Positions 20,401 to 32,800 of a stretch of DNA of 64,000 nucleotides are shown piece by piece. Under the pieces are notes generated by a model. It did not search any database. It saw only the letters and a program-made list of their open reading frames with translations, and was not told the origin of the DNA. The translations under genes and the position numbers were made by a program. The first letter of the stretch is position 1. The number at the start of each line of letters is the position of its first letter. The DNA comes from Strigamia acuminata (lineage: Eukaryota > Arthropoda > Chilopoda > Geophilomorpha > Linotaeniidae): contig OX442317.1 of assembly GCA_949358305.1 (NCBI GenBank), positions 4,344,186 to 4,408,185 on the forward strand. Direction: 5' to 3'.

Positions 20401-23400
20401 ATAATGAAAGCAGGTCGGCAAGATTCAACAAACTTCATGTGCAGTGTGCAAAACTCCTACGGTTCGGAGAATGCTACATTTAACTTGCTAGTTTTAGGTT
20501 TGCATTTATTTACAGAACCACCTGCTTATGCTAACTAATATTTGATCATTACAGAGAAGCCCGACGCCCCCGGAGATATCAAAATAATCGAAGCGAATAA
20601 TCGCACGGTGGTAATAGGCTGGGCCGCACCATTTGATGGAAACAACCCGATCAATAAATTCATCTTGCAGTACAAACTTACAACTGGTAAACAAACAATT
20701 ACAATAGAAAATACAAAATCTGATAATCTGATTCTGATAGACAATTGGGAGCTGGGAACTCGAAACCTGACCCTTCCAGGGCGCAAATTGCAATCAGCAA
20801 TCAGTAATTTGAAACCGTCAGCAAATTATCATGTTCGCATAATTGCTGGTAATGATATGGGACTAGGATTACCCAGTGAGGAAATAGAAGTTCTGATGCC
20901 TGATCAAGGTAATGCGCGATTAATTAAATTACATTTAAAATTAAAAATGCATAAATTTAGCACCTGCTGGACCTCCTTTAAATGTGAATGCCATAGCAAC
21001 CGATTCAAATAGTTTGAAAGTATCATGGGAGGTAACGACAAACAAAACTCCAAAAACTAAATTTTATGACTAAAAGTTTTCATACCAAAGGCTCCTCACG
21101 CACAGCTCAGAAATGGCATCATTAAGGGATACAACATTGGCTATAAAATTGCGAGCTCGTCCGGCGCTTATCAGTTTCGCATGTTGGAAGTTCCCGAAGA
21201 TTACACGGCCACTCTCTCGCTGCCCATCAACGATCTGCACAAGTTCACTCAGTACAGCGTCGTCGTTCAGGCGTTCAATGACGGCGGAAAGGGACCGCTG
21301 TCGAAACAAGTCATCGCTGTCACTTCAGAGAGCAGTTGAGACTCGTGGCATTTCCAAAGTATCGATCGTATTTAGAGTTTATTTTCTAGTTCCAACGAAA
21401 CCACCTCAAGACATCAAGTGTTCGGTGCTGTCATCGCAAAGCATTCATCTCACTTGGCACCCACCCCCGCTGGCGAGCATTCACGGGATTCTGCAGGGAT
21501 TTAAAGTGAATTTCAAATCAGTCAAAGATCAGAGTATGTGTTGACGTGCATTGCAATTTTTTTTTCAACCAACAATTTCCATTAATTAGAAAATATAGCA
21601 CCAGAAGTCAAAACAATGAACACGTCGACCAAACTGACACTTCAAAATTTGGAAAAATACACAAATTACAGCGTACAAATCTCAGCAACGACTCGAAGCG
21701 GAGAAGGAGTTAAGAGCGAACCCATATTCTGCAGAACATTCGAAGCCAGTAAAAGAATCTTTTTGTAAATCAATAAATTTTTAAGTTAACTCAATATTGA
21801 ATCTCAGTTCCAGACATTCCTTCCGATGTGAAAGTTTTGCCAGTGTCTGCTCAATCAGTTATCGTTGCCTGGAAAGCTCCAACTCAACTGAACGGCATCA
21901 TTACTAAATACACCGTTTACGTTCAACCATCTGGAGCAACCAAAGAGGTAAATGATTAAAATACAAATCTAATTGCATATTCTTAATTTGCTGTGATATT
22001 TGTAGGTAAATGTGAAGAAGCAAACTGTTGGTGGAAATACAACTTTCTACGAAATTAACAATTTAAAACAAAGCGAGACGTACCAATTTTGGGTAACGGC
22101 TTCCACGGTGATCGGAGAAAGCGCCAAAAGTCGAATTGTTTCCCAATCCCCCAGCAGCAAATTACGTGAGCTGAGCAATGGCTGTCAATGCTATCGATAC
22201 TACACTAATTTATTTACTAGGTGCCGCAAAAGTTGCAGGATTTGGAAGTTCTCTCGTCATCAGCCAAGGGGAAGATGTTCTCCTTCCGTGTAAAAGTGTT
22301 GGAATGCCCACACCGCAACAACGCTGGATGAGTAAGAATTAAGCATTTATCATTTACGATTTATAAATTTCATTTCAATTTTTGGGAGTGGAAATATTTT
22401 CGATTTGGACCAAAAACGTACAACTTTAGCTGATGGATCGTTGCTAATCAAAGACACGGATGAGTTGGATTCGGATAACTACACATGTCACGTGCAGAAT
22501 GAACATGGACACGATTACATTACTTACAGCGTAATTGTGCAATGTAAGAAAATAAATCACACACACGTTTGCCACTTAAAATTGATGCTTAACTCATACT
22601 CAATTCAAACAAAAATTCTTGTACTAAAGCGGCCCCCGGAACTCCGTTTGTTGAAATTTCATTAATTACAACTTCATCTATTGACATCCAGTGGAACGTT
22701 GAAACAAATGGCGGCAGCCCAGTACTTGGTAATATAAAATACAAAAATTTCAATACCACCCCCAGTGTGTACTCATATTTACCATGCAAAATTTTACAGG
22801 ATACAAATTGTACTACAAACATGATCACAGCGAATGGCAGTTAATCGATTTAGATGCAGCTACAAATTCCTTCCACTTGGACGGTCTCCACTGTGGAACT
22901 AAATATCAGATGTACATGATAGCGTATAATAAGTTGGGACAGGGAAAAGCCACCCACGTGATTGCCACTGCAACCAAAGGAGGAGGTAAACATTAATATC
23001 TAAACTAACATTCTCTTCAATGTATGCATTCTTACTCCCAGTTCCGACCTCTCCATCCAAATCATCTTTGATCGAAGAAGGATCAAACTACGTCATTCTC
23101 AATCTGGATTCGTGGTTCGTCGATAAATGCCCCATCAAATACTTCGTCGTTGAATACAAAACTCGCACTTCTGTCCAATGGACTCTGCTGTCGGACGACG
23201 TGAATCCGGACAAACACAAGATCACTTTGCCCAATTTAGCACCGGCAACTTGGTACAATCTGAGAATGATCACCCACAGCAGTGCAGGCACCGCAGCAGC
23301 CGAATACACTTTTGCCACTCTCACTATTGATGGGGGTAAATAAAACAGAAAATTAATAACACCCATCATTCATTCTACGTTTTCAGCAACTATAATGCCC

Positions 23401-24402
23401 GCAACAATGTCCGATGACGCCGGTATCAGACCAATCGCATTCAAGTTTGAACTCAAACACGTGATTGCGGTCACCTCTGGAACCTTAATACTCATCCTGG
23501 TCGTAGTGATTGTGTGGATTTGCAACCAAACTACTAAATCCAAGAAAAGTCACCGCCGAAAGTCGACTCCCAAATTTTTCCCCCAATCCGAATGCGGAAG
23601 TGACACCACCTACAATGGCACTTATTGTACCTATGGGCCGGGAAAAGCAACTTTTCAAAATACATGTACGTGATAAACAAAATGTAATTGCTTTTCGTAA
23701 TTATTTCAATTGCAGTGAGAAAAGGAGATGTAGCTCCGTACGCAACCGGTCATTTCTCAGATCACTACCAAACCGAAGAACTCGCGATGCTTAATTCAAA
23801 TCACCCAATGATGGGTTTCGGCAACATGATGGCTGCAACGGTATTTTAATCCCTTTTCAATTTTGCCTTTTCAATTTAAATTTAAAAAATCCAAATACAA
23901 ATATACGTAGCATTCAATATATTACAGACAGTCCCCTTCTATCCGCAGGGCCGCACCAGTATCCCACCAAGAGGAATGAGTAAAGAAAATATAATGTGAT
24001 TAATATCCAACATTTACAAACATTAAATTCTTCTACTGAATTTAGGCGCCGCCGAATTCCCTCACTTTCAAGCACAAAACCAAGCATTTGCTACCGCTCC
24101 ACCGATGTCCGATTGCTACGCCGGAAACTGCTCTTACCCAATTAAAGGCCACGCTACACCTCAACACAAAATGGATGCCATTATTCCACCCCCTCCTCCA
24201 CCACTCCCAACTCAAGGGTAAGTGTTTAATTTATTAAAATAAAAGAATATTTATTTCTGATATTTTGTTTAGAGTTGTCGAGACTACATTCACATTTCCC
24301 TCCATGCCCGAAGCAGCTGCGGCAGCTGCTAAGGAAAAGGCTCAAAAAGGAGACAAGTACGATGCACCATGGGATGCAAAACGTGCTCAAAATATTGAGT
24401 GA
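14476..24402 (+). CDS. Dscam: Dscam (Down syndrome cell adhesion molecule) homologue
   Basis: Single-pass neuronal and immune-type adhesion receptor. ATG at 14476 opens a signal peptide exon (RVVIILMTTFCKG, to 14533). Order: Ig1 14930-15244; Ig2 15303-15464 and 15539-15688; Ig3 15744-15861 and 15923-16101; Ig4 16165-16409; Ig5 16474-16770; Ig6 16830-16940 and 17004-17165; five Ig7 exons 17797-19404; Ig8 19727-19836, 19899-20072; Ig9 20132-20285, 20349-20497; FN1 20555-20908; FN2 20961-21334; FN3 21390-21748; FN4 21808-22165; Ig10 22221-22331, 22389-22543; FN5 22630-22985; FN6 23042-23335; transmembrane exon 23387-23665 (VIAVTSGTLILILVVVIVWI); tail in four exons to TGA at 24400, with a PPPPPPLP motif. 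With one Ig7 the protein is about 1,850 residues, somewhat shorter than fly Dscam1. The Ig4/Ig5 junction (donor 16410) and the Ig10a/Ig10b junction (acceptor 22388) are out of phase as written. All other junctions agree. Confidence 0.92.
17214..17605. mobile_element. mariner-derived foldback MITE in the intron before the Ig7 array
   Basis: Terminal inverted repeats CAGGGTGGGGCAAAAGTC and CAGGTGGGCCAAAAGTC (read from each end) are flanked by TA on both sides. Inside, about 140 bp at each end pair as long arms. The left arm reads MEKFTTEHRTQIVKLY, the N-terminal wording of mariner transposases, followed at once by a stop. The right arm is an inverted copy of the same 5' piece. No catalytic domain remains, so it is non-autonomous. 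Confidence 0.8.
17797..19404 (+). other. Dscam: Dscam Ig7 exon array, five tandem variants
   Basis: Exons A 17797-18084, B 18120-18410, C 18460-18744, D 18783-19070 and E 19117-19404 (285-291 nt) each encode a whole Ig domain. All begin and end in phase 1, so any one, or any combination, keeps the frame. Shared framework: PKI-x-PF-x-F, the first Cys, GD-x-P, WLKD and GNYTC (GNYKC in E); loops between these differ freely. This framework is that of Ig7, encoded by the exon 9 cluster of insect Dscam1. Introns inside the array are 35, 49, 38 and 46 nt. The intron before A is 631 nt and the one after E is 322 nt; other introns of the gene are 50-87 nt apart from the first (396 nt). Mutually exclusive use is inferred, not shown. 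Constitutive inclusion would give a 14-Ig protein. Confidence 0.85.
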
Positions 24403-24740
24403 GAAATTTATACTCCGTTTAATTCACTTTTTCGAATTTAAATTATAAATATTGTGATTGTGATTAGAGATTAGAGTAGTTAAGTCAAACCTTTCTCTGT
24501 GAAGGTCAACTAAAACTGTTTTGCATAATATTTAAAATACACACGTACATTATTTATTATAACTATTTATTGTAATGTTTGAATCTACTTGTAGTAATCA
24601 AAAATGTTCATGTTTGTTTAACTAAATTAATGAACCTTACCACTCTATACCGTAGGTCGATTTTTTTACACAAATATTTGTAGTAGTTTTATAGATACTC
24701 TAAAGTCTGAATAAATTTGTTAGAAATCAAAATAAATTTC
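24403..24740 (+). other. Dscam 3' flank with poly(A) signals and LTR-like segment
   Basis: AATAAA hexamers occur at about 24711 and 24730, some 310 nt after the stop codon. The stretch 24440-24700 shares ordered blocks with 14060-14420 upstream of Dscam (see that entry). The 3' end of the transcript is therefore probably supplied by or next to an inserted sequence. Confidence 0.45.
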
Positions 24741-25496
24741 CAAGAATAAAAATAAAATAAAATTGCTGAAACCAAATTCAAATTAATTAAATATTCAATT
24801 AAACCATTACTTTTCCCTGCAATCGACCAAGGTTAAAGGCTCGTTAAAAACGAGGTTTATCGGCATGCCGGTATAACTAGCACTGCACTGGCATGCGGCT
24901 TAATGTGAGGTAATACGGTAAGGAAACGTTATTTTATTTTTATTTAAACTCAATAATGTAGAGTTGGCTTTCAAACCAATGTAAAAATAGTTTTAAACTC
25001 ACCAATCAGGTGAGAACTATTAATTGCGAGAAAAGTAAGAGGTATTTAATTAGAGTTAATTGCGTTTTTATAAGATTTGATCTATTTAGTAATAAACTGC
25101 AGTAAAAACACGTTTTCTTATATTTATATTTGTAGCTATATTGTACATAAATAGGATTTAATTGTGAAACGATTATGAAATGTTAAACAAACAAACAGAA
25201 CGAAGAACGAAGAACTTGCTGAAGCACTAGTTGCTGGCCAGAATAACAAAAACATTAGATTAAACATGTACTCTTTCCTTTTTATTCCTAACCATGCAAT
25301 CAAGTCCAGTTGTTAGTTCTTAATCTTCCAACTTAAAAGGAATGGTTTGTTGAGGTGTGAATTAGCACTAACTTGTATAAGCAATCGTGCTTCATCTCGT
25401 GGCAGTAAATCCACTTTTAGAATAATCTTTTACCAAGTGCATGTGCATTAATATTAATACAAAAGGAATCATACGCGAGGTAAGTTTCCATTAATC

Positions 25497-25546
25497 ACCA
25501 AATTGTTGACTTGTAAGGTAACCACCTTACAAGTCAACAATTTGGT
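25497..25546. repeat. perfect 23-bp-arm hairpin
   Basis: ACCAAATTGTTGACTTGTAA plus GGT, a 4-nt loop AACC, then the exact reverse complement. There is no T-run after it, and this is not a bacterial context, so a terminator reading does not apply. Possibly a transposon footprint or a recent inversion-duplication. Confidence 0.85.
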
Positions 25547-25614
25547 ATTTTTATCCTGACACCATTGGGTATGTTTTAACATTAAATGGAATATAAAAAA
25601 CTTTATACACTCTG

Positions 25615-25815
25615 GTTCGACTCAAGAGTATGCCCTTCTAAGAGCCGCATCACAGGTGTAGTGATCCAAAAATGTAGGAATAATCATAATAAAAATAAGA
25701 ACTACTTCCAGAACTACTTCTCCTAGTGGAGATTCTTTACTCTATGGTAATAGAGACTGGAGTTAGGAGTAATGCGGCTCGGCCAATGGGAGAAGGGTAT
25801 ACTCTTGAGTCGAAC
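25615..25815. repeat. inverted-repeat element (MITE-like), 201 bp
   Basis: Ends GTTCGACTCAAGAGTATGCC and GTTCGACTCAAGAGTATACC (read from each side) pair over 25 bp with one mismatch. GAGCCGCAT / ATGCGGCTC pair further in. No coding capacity. Confidence 0.75.
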
Positions 25816-26231
25816 AAGAGTATAGTACCGGACTAGTGTGTACAGATTATTACTTTGGTATTGTATGGTTAGGTAATTATTCTTTATCTTGTGTATACTT
25901 GATATGCTAATACTAATCCTAAATATGCTATTGCCTTTTTTCCCGAATACACTTGTGCCATCATTATGTTTCTGCCTGTCCTGTCCCCGTCAATCTATTT
26001 CTTTCTGTTCCTTGCTACTGTCTGTATCGTTGTTTCTCGTTAGGTTTGTTTCTGTTCATTATTACCATACTGAAACCATCATACTTGTTTCTGTTCCTTC
26101 TTAATGCAGCCAAGTAGTATTCGTCCTTTTGTTGAAATAACATGCAGCATGCATTATCTAAAAATAATAATATTGGCGGATTTTTTAGATTTATTCAGTT
26201 GTAAATTCTTAATTTTGGAAATTGTACTCAC

Positions 26232-26425
26232 CCAAATACATTGTGACTTTGAACAAACTCCAGTTTCGATCGTGGATGGCCGTAACTGTCGACCATGACG
26301 CCGCGCCATTCTTCTTCCCAATCTGATCCTCGCTTCCGCTCGTGCTTCCATCTGGTGGAAGAAACCTTAACCTTCGTAATAAACAAAGCGTCATCCAGTT
26401 GAAAACAATTTTGCTCGGTCTCAAT
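26232..26425 (-). CDS. candidate internal exon, product unknown
   Basis: On the minus strand a TTTTTCAG acceptor (AG at 26427-26426) and a strong donor (GG|GTGAGT) bound 194 nt open in one frame (phase 0 in, phase 2 out). It reads NCFQLDDALFITKVKV, then a basic KHERKRGSDWEEEW stretch and KLEFVQSHNVFG. I do not recognise the family. It is not a kinase or LIM exon, so it does not obviously belong to the two orphan minus-strand genes at 12-13.5 kb. Confidence 0.4.
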
Positions 26426-27748
26426 CTGAAAAATGTATTTATTTAAATATAATTAAAAAATAAATACAAAAAAACGAGAAGAAACTAGAAAAAAACGAGT
26501 GAGAAATTGAATTTGCCGGAGTATGACGGAGGATGACGGAAAAAGGGAAAAAAGGTAGTTGGTGCACATCTATGACGTCACTTCCTGCCAACAATGTTTT
26601 CTCCGCTCATAAGCTGGGTCCGATGCCGAGTGCGCAGTCTAGTGTATTCAGGTCTGTGGCTGAACTACAAAAAAACTGATGTATAGTCCCAACAGCAAGC
26701 GACTGTTTACGGTTAGTAATTAAAGTTGCATGTAAATTTTATTATTAAGCGATTAAAGAACCGTCTTTTTTTTCATTTTCTGTTTTCATGAGGATCCAAA
26801 TAGAACACACCAGGAATTTCTCTAAGGTAACATTTGTTTTTGATCATGTTTTGTAATTTATCAATATTACTTACTCGTGTTTTTATTATTTTTATTATTT
26901 TTTACATTTTGTGTTTTTTTTTAGAGAAAGGTGAATTTTAATTTCAAAGAACAGGCACACTAGTAAGAAAGAAGCGGCAACGATACAGTTGGATGGAAAT
27001 GCGATGCAAACTGGTAGTTAAATTGCAGCGAGTTATAATTAATTTTTTCTTACTTAATATTGTTTTAAAATTATCATTTTATATTTTTTACAGAAATTTA
27101 TTAAATTATAAAAAATTATTTTGTGTTAAGTATATTTTTTAAAGAATAAATGTATTTCTATATTAGGCAAGATTACCTACCTTCATCTTGTATCACTGGA
27201 GCCGGTTGGATTGACGGCTAAGTAATTAGACGATGGGTATATTCTTCGGCACAGTACTACGAGAATTTTCGTGTGGTTCATTTTACTCTCAAAATGGGAG
27301 ATGTGGGTGTGAATTTGCAGCAAACCCGTAAGGATTTATCAACTACAGAAATTCATTTTGTACAACTTGTTTATTTTTATTTTCTAGGAAATTTTACTTG
27401 GATTTATCTGTGGATTTCAATTTCTTCGATTAAGAAATTGTTCGTCAAACTCAGTCTTCAGTTGAACTCGATTAAATAAAGGGAAATATGAAAGAATGGC
27501 GAAAGTTCATGTGAGTTATACAATGTTATTATTATTGTGATTATTTATTTTTATAAATTTGTGTTTTTGTTTTATTGGTGATTTCAAGCAAATCGAATCG
27601 GTCGAATGAGAACATTTACGAGTGAAAAATCAAAAAGAGTGAAAGATGACTGATAAAATGTGCTAACGTAGGGCTCTGGAGAAGTAGAAAAGTATTTTAT
27701 AATGTCAAACATTTAAAAATATATATGCGGTTTATATTATACGTTTGA
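26426..27748. other. possible noncoding or short exons behind a CRE/ETS promoter
   Basis: TGACGTCACTTCCTGCC at about 26575 joins a CRE and an ETS-type site, a common pair in TATA-less promoters. Downstream are several exon-like blocks with fair splice sites (about 26640-26705, 26935-27005, 27240-27330), each with short frames such as MGDVGVNLQQTR. I cannot assemble a convincing protein from them. Confidence 0.25.
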
Positions 27749-28045
27749 ACCCAATTCTATTTTTACATGGTAGATACGTTCCAGAACAATACATGTTTAG
27801 CTAAATTAATAAAAGTCGTGTTCTAGGTGTTTCTGCTTTTGTTTTGTGATCTTCAAAAATACAAAAACTAACACAAACGCAAAAACACTTGAATACAGCT
27901 ACTGCGTACTTTTATTTAAATCTTTATAAAAAAAAACGTGTTATATCAAAAGAAATCATGTAAAAACGGAATTGAATTTATTGAATTTATTTATGTTAAA
28001 TTAAAATCCTGTAAAAAAAAAAGACCGTGTAAAAACTGAATTGGT
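27749..28045. repeat. TIR element, family 2
   Basis: It starts CCCAATTCTATTTTTACATG and ends CCGTGTAAAAACTGAATTGG, imperfect inverted ends. Internal blocks (GGTAGATACGTTCCAG, AAAAACGGAATTGAATTTAT) recur in the same order in the element at 60390-60806. Non-coding. Confidence 0.65.
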
Positions 28046-29236
28046 ATATATATATAAAGATGGTAATTAAATTCAAGAAGTAATGACTCTTGAACGTTTA
28101 TTTTTTCTTCACCTATACAATTTTAATATCTTTCTTCCCCTTCAATCAAGGCAATTTAGTCCATCATGAGCTACTGACTTTTGCTTTTCAATTTAGAAAC
28201 CGAAGGGCCGACAGCCCAATATGGGCCAATCATAGACACAACTGCGTGGGCACAGGCGGCTTGGTTTAAGATGGTTACAACCTTTGGTAGGTAGGGTTAG
28301 GTTGAGATTACATTGGTTGCACTATCTTTTAAAAAATCCTGACCGTACCCATGCATTACGCCTACTAAATCTGATATCTAGATTGAAATCAGCAATCCAG
28401 TTGTGATAAAATACTAGAAAATTCTATCTAGTTTTAAATGCCGGTACTGTAAATCTGAAGGCTGGTAAAACTATTTACAACAAATTATTTACCCTAATCT
28501 TTGACTCAAGTGCCCCCAACTCAAAAATCATCTACCGAAGAAGCGTTGTGCGGTTATTTGGTTTTATCTGTGTTTTTTGATGGTTTGTAAAATTTTTTTG
28601 TGGGCGTTGAAAATGGCTTTGCAGCCCGTCGTGGTCACCAGGGGGACTTGGATCCAATTTGACCGCACTGTGTCACTTTTAACTTACAAATTTGTCGAGT
28701 AAGATAAGTGGCCCAAATTGTCTCCAATTGGCACTTCAGCAATTACTACGCCGGATATGCCTTTTCCGGTTGCTTTGAGGTACAAAGCGAATTTTCTGCG
28801 ACCTATTCCGTAACGACGTTTGCAGAAATTGCTCTGCAGATTGGATAAAACGGAAATGGAGATGAAAATAACTAGATTTGAAGTGTAAAATTGGTTGTCC
28901 TCTTCTGTATCTTGAGTCCTGTCTAGACTGTTCAATATTATGCCTTCCACGAACCAGCAGAAGGGCCTCATGTTGCTGCGTGGGCGACAACTACTCCATG
29001 CGACTGCGGGGGTCCCGAATTCCACAATAAAAATGTCTTCCCAAGAAAAAATATTTAAAAAAAAAAAACACTGGGTTACTGTTTACGAAACAGTAAATAC
29101 AATTTTTACATCATATTTATTTGACTTTCCGATGATTTGCTAAAATTATATGGAATTTGTACAAATAAACAACAAAAAATAAATAACCACCATTATATTA
29201 TCTTTAAACACGTAAAATTCGAATTAATTCCACAAT
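28046..29236. other. no clear gene; possible minus-strand exon near 28690-28980
   Basis: A minus-strand open stretch ends at a good donor (AATTT|GTAAGT at about 28687) and reads LKATGKGISGVVIAEVP. Its upstream boundary is unclear and a second frame is open too, so I leave it unassigned. The left part (28.1-28.6 kb) shows no feature. 29087-29115 resembles the core of the foldback at 42580-42689. Confidence 0.3.
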
Positions 29237-29241
29237 AGTTG

Positions 29242-29819
29242 TGTGAAAATCGAGTGATTTTACGCGTGATATAAACTATTATTTGAATTGCTATTCTCAT
29301 TTTTGAATTGTTGTTATCTTTTATATTTCAATGTGTTGATTTGTCTTGTGGTTTTAGTTGTTATTTGTGTTTCATTTACATTGCTTTATCATTGTATATT
29401 TTTATTGATAATTTACCATTTTATTAGATTGAATAGTTTAATATTGTTGTAATATTTCTTATTTTACTGCTTCAATATATTTGTATTTCTTATTTGAGTG
29501 TTTGACCTGTTCCTCATTTGTAGTACCTTGCCCTGTTAATCCCTTAATTGGTGTGGGTTTTTCCTACCTCTTGAGCGCCGTCTCATTGGCGCTCTGAACG
29601 CGTCATCCACATTCCTCTACCCCTTTTCCCATTGTGTTGAAAATAGAATAAACTTTTAGTGTACTTTTTACCTCTAAAACGTGTGGTTGTGCTTTTACTT
29701 TGCTCCAACGCCATCTTTGAATTTCAACACAACCTCAACTTTATCCATCATTTGTATCCAGGAACTTTTAGAAACTTGTTGCTAAGTTTGTATTATTTTT
29801 ATCTTATGCAAATTTAACA
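29242..29819 (+). repeat. 5' LTR of the BEL/Pao element
   Basis: 578 bp. It contains an AATAAA at about 29648 that can serve as polyadenylation signal in the 3' copy. A GAGCGCC / GGCGCTC inverted pair lies at about 29573-29596. Confidence 0.93.
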
Positions 29820-29820
29820 T

Positions 29821-29838
29821 TGGTGCCGAAACCCGGGA
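29821..29838 (+). promoter_or_regulatory. primer binding site
   Basis: TGGTGCCGAAACCCGGGA starts 2 nt after the 5' LTR. Its first three bases are the complement of the tRNA CCA end. I cannot say which tRNA primes it. Confidence 0.8.
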
Positions 29839-29874
29839 GCTACTTAATTTCCCATCTAATCCAAATTATTCAAA

Positions 29875-32800
29875 ATGGTGAGAGTATTTGAGCTGAAGAA
29901 CAGGGCGTTCCGAGCGGCCATATTGGTCACCGAGACGCTCTTAACCACAATAACCGCCGCGCTGACCGGACGAGCAGCGATACCGCAAGCCACGATTGAA
30001 CTGTGGATGCAGCAGCTCGAGCAGAAACACAAACGAGCTCAAACAACGTTCGACGCCACCTTGGATCAAGCCAAATCTGATCAGGAAATCGACACCACGG
30101 TGCAGGCACTCGACGCGTTGGAGGACCGTTTGGCAGCAGCAAGAGCGGAGTTAGCAAGGTACATTCAAACATATTTTCCACCTTTACCGCCCCAAAACTT
30201 GCGACCGGACGCGGAGGCGCAACCGACGGCGAACATCGACGCACTAGCGGCGGCCATTACCGCAGCAGTGTCGGCGGCGACGCCACGAGTGACCCCAACA
30301 AACGGCCAGCCATTCATCAAACGCAAACCGCTGGAGATTCCCAAATTCGACGGGCGCAAACCTGAGGAGTGGGGAGGATTTTGGAAAACATTTTCCATTC
30401 AGGTTGGCGACGACGAGCAACTGGATGCAACACATAAACTGTTGCATTTGAGGACATATTTGGTAGGAGACGCGTTAGATGACATCAAAGCGTTGGAGAT
30501 TACAGCTGGCAATTATAATACTGCGGTCACACGCCTACAAAAAAAATATGGCGACAAGATCGTGCTTGAAAACAAATATTTGTCAAATTTAATTAACCTA
30601 CCTTTAGTCAACAGCGATCGAGATAGGATGGGGCTCCAGAAACTGCACAGACACGTAGAAATCAACATCGAGAATTTGGCGAACATCGAGGTACCATTGG
30701 CCGAAATTCAGCGTACCATTTTCCCCGTGCTGTCGTCCGCCATACCACGCAACGTGATTATGGAGTACGACAAAGACTGCGACGGAGAGAGGTCGGTAAC
30801 GAGGCTAATGGATTGGCTGAGCAGTTACATCGCTAAACACGCCAAATACGACATGATGAAAACTCAAACAAAACCTGATGCAGCAACAAACAAATCGTCA
30901 TTCACGGATAACGCCCACAACAATAAGGGAAAATTCAAACGAAAAGAAAAGGAGCCTCGATCTGGATCAGCGTCACAACTTTCGGTAATAATAATAAAAT
31001 GCCAATTTTGTGATTCCACAGAACACAACCGAAAGCGATGTCCACTCTCGATGGAAGAGAGACGTAAAAAGTTGCAAAAAAAGGGAATTTGCTTGCGATG
31101 CTTGGGAAAAGCACCCCACAAAACTGAGGAGTGCAGGACTCGCATGAAATGCTACAGCTGCGAGGGAGCGCACCACACACACGTGTGCGACACGCCAAAA
31201 TCTACGGAGGTCGTCGAGGGAGTCACCCATTCGAACTCAGTAGTCACCACCTGTCCTCCCAAGTCCGAATTTTTGATGGTCCAGATGGTGAAAATGGCCG
31301 GACCAAAACTGTCGACGTCGGGAGTGTGTTATATCGACGGGGGAGCTCAACGCACATTCATACGGTCCGAATTGGTAAAAAAACTGAACTTAAAAATTTT
31401 AGGGACAGAAACCATCAACTTGGCCGTGTTTGGACAAGAGCCGAAGTCAGAAATACGCAACAGAGTCGAATTAACTCTCAGCCCCGCCAATTCGAAGTCA
31501 CCAGCTGTCACAATCGAGGCCATTGAAACTGCCCACGTCACGTCCACGCCCGGAGAGCAGCCAAATGCGCAACTTAAAGCCGAACTACATCGAAGAAAAA
31601 TCGAGGTGGCCTGTAAACAAGTCGCATTGCATTCGAAGGAAGTGGACCTATTAATTGGAGTAGACCATTACTGGCGTGTAATGACAGGCCAAACGGAATT
31701 TTTGGAGGAAAATTTAATTGCAGTAAAGACTAAATTTGGTTGGACACTACACGGACAGACCACGAATGGGACAAGAGTCATCGCTGCGCCGGTAAGAATT
31801 AACAAAATTACGCTTACCCCATCGACAGATGACCTTTTACGCCGGATGTGGGAACTGGAACCGATTGGAGTGCGCCACGAGTCGGTCGAAGACAGCGACG
31901 ACGCTGAAACGCTGCAGAAGTTCGAAAAAACTATCAAATGGACGGGTTCAAAGTATTCCGTGGAACTGCCGTGGATCGTGGACACCAACGAGCTCGACGA
32001 CAATTATCGAGGAGCAGAACAACGCATCATGTCGCTGATTCGTCGCTTCCGAAAACAACCAAACCTCTACTTAGAATATAAAAAGGTTATCGACGAGCAG
32101 TTGAAAATGGGAATTGTCGAAGAAATTCCGAACCAAACTTCGACAGGGCCGGTCTACTACATGCCACATAGTCCAGTGATCAAAGAGGAACGAATTACCA
32201 CAAAGTTGCGAGTCGTATTTGATGCATCATCACACCGAAAAGGCCACCTTTCCTTGAACGATTGCCTATCAAAAGGTATAAACTTTCTACCTTCACTAAT
32301 TTTCGTATTGTTAGGATTTCGTCTTGGGAGAGTGGCCATGATGGGTGACATTAAAAAGGCATTTCACATGATCGAGATCGCTCTAAAGGACCGCGACGCA
32401 ACGAGATTTTTCTGGATTGATGAGTGCTGGGACGGTATAGGAAAGGCATTGTTAAAAGTATTGCGACAAACTCGAGTGTTATTTGGCGCCACACCAAGCC
32501 CATTTTTGTTGAGCGCCACCATTCGACATCACTTGCGCAAATACGAGAAGAAATATCCAGAAACTGTAAAACTGTTGTTAAAGTGCCTGTACGTGGACGA
32601 CTTCATCTCATCCCTCAAAACCGTCGCTCAAGCACTGGTAACATTTCGCCAGTCTAACCTGATTTTTACAGAAGCCGGCATGGAACTCGCCAAGTGGCAA
32701 ACCAACTCACCGGAACTCAGAGCCAAATTTCGCGAGGAATGCCCCTCTGACACACTGCTGACATCAGATGAAGATACAAAAGTGCTGGGAATCAGATGGA

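Larger units (their letters stand above)
24741..26231. other. no gene; palindromes
   Basis: AT-rich intergenic DNA with two inverted repeats described separately (25497-25546, 25615-25815), a TATCGGCATGCCGGTATA near-palindrome at about 24859, and a C/T-rich stretch at 25960-26100. No supported reading frame. Confidence 0.4.

Noticed and set aside
27495-27512. Start of a ribosomal protein S30-like gene (MAKVH before a donor)
   Set aside because: Only five residues, and no continuing exon with the S30 core was found downstream.
28684-29025. Minus-strand protein-coding exon
   Set aside because: A good donor is present, but two frames are open, the upstream boundary is unclear and no family is recognised.
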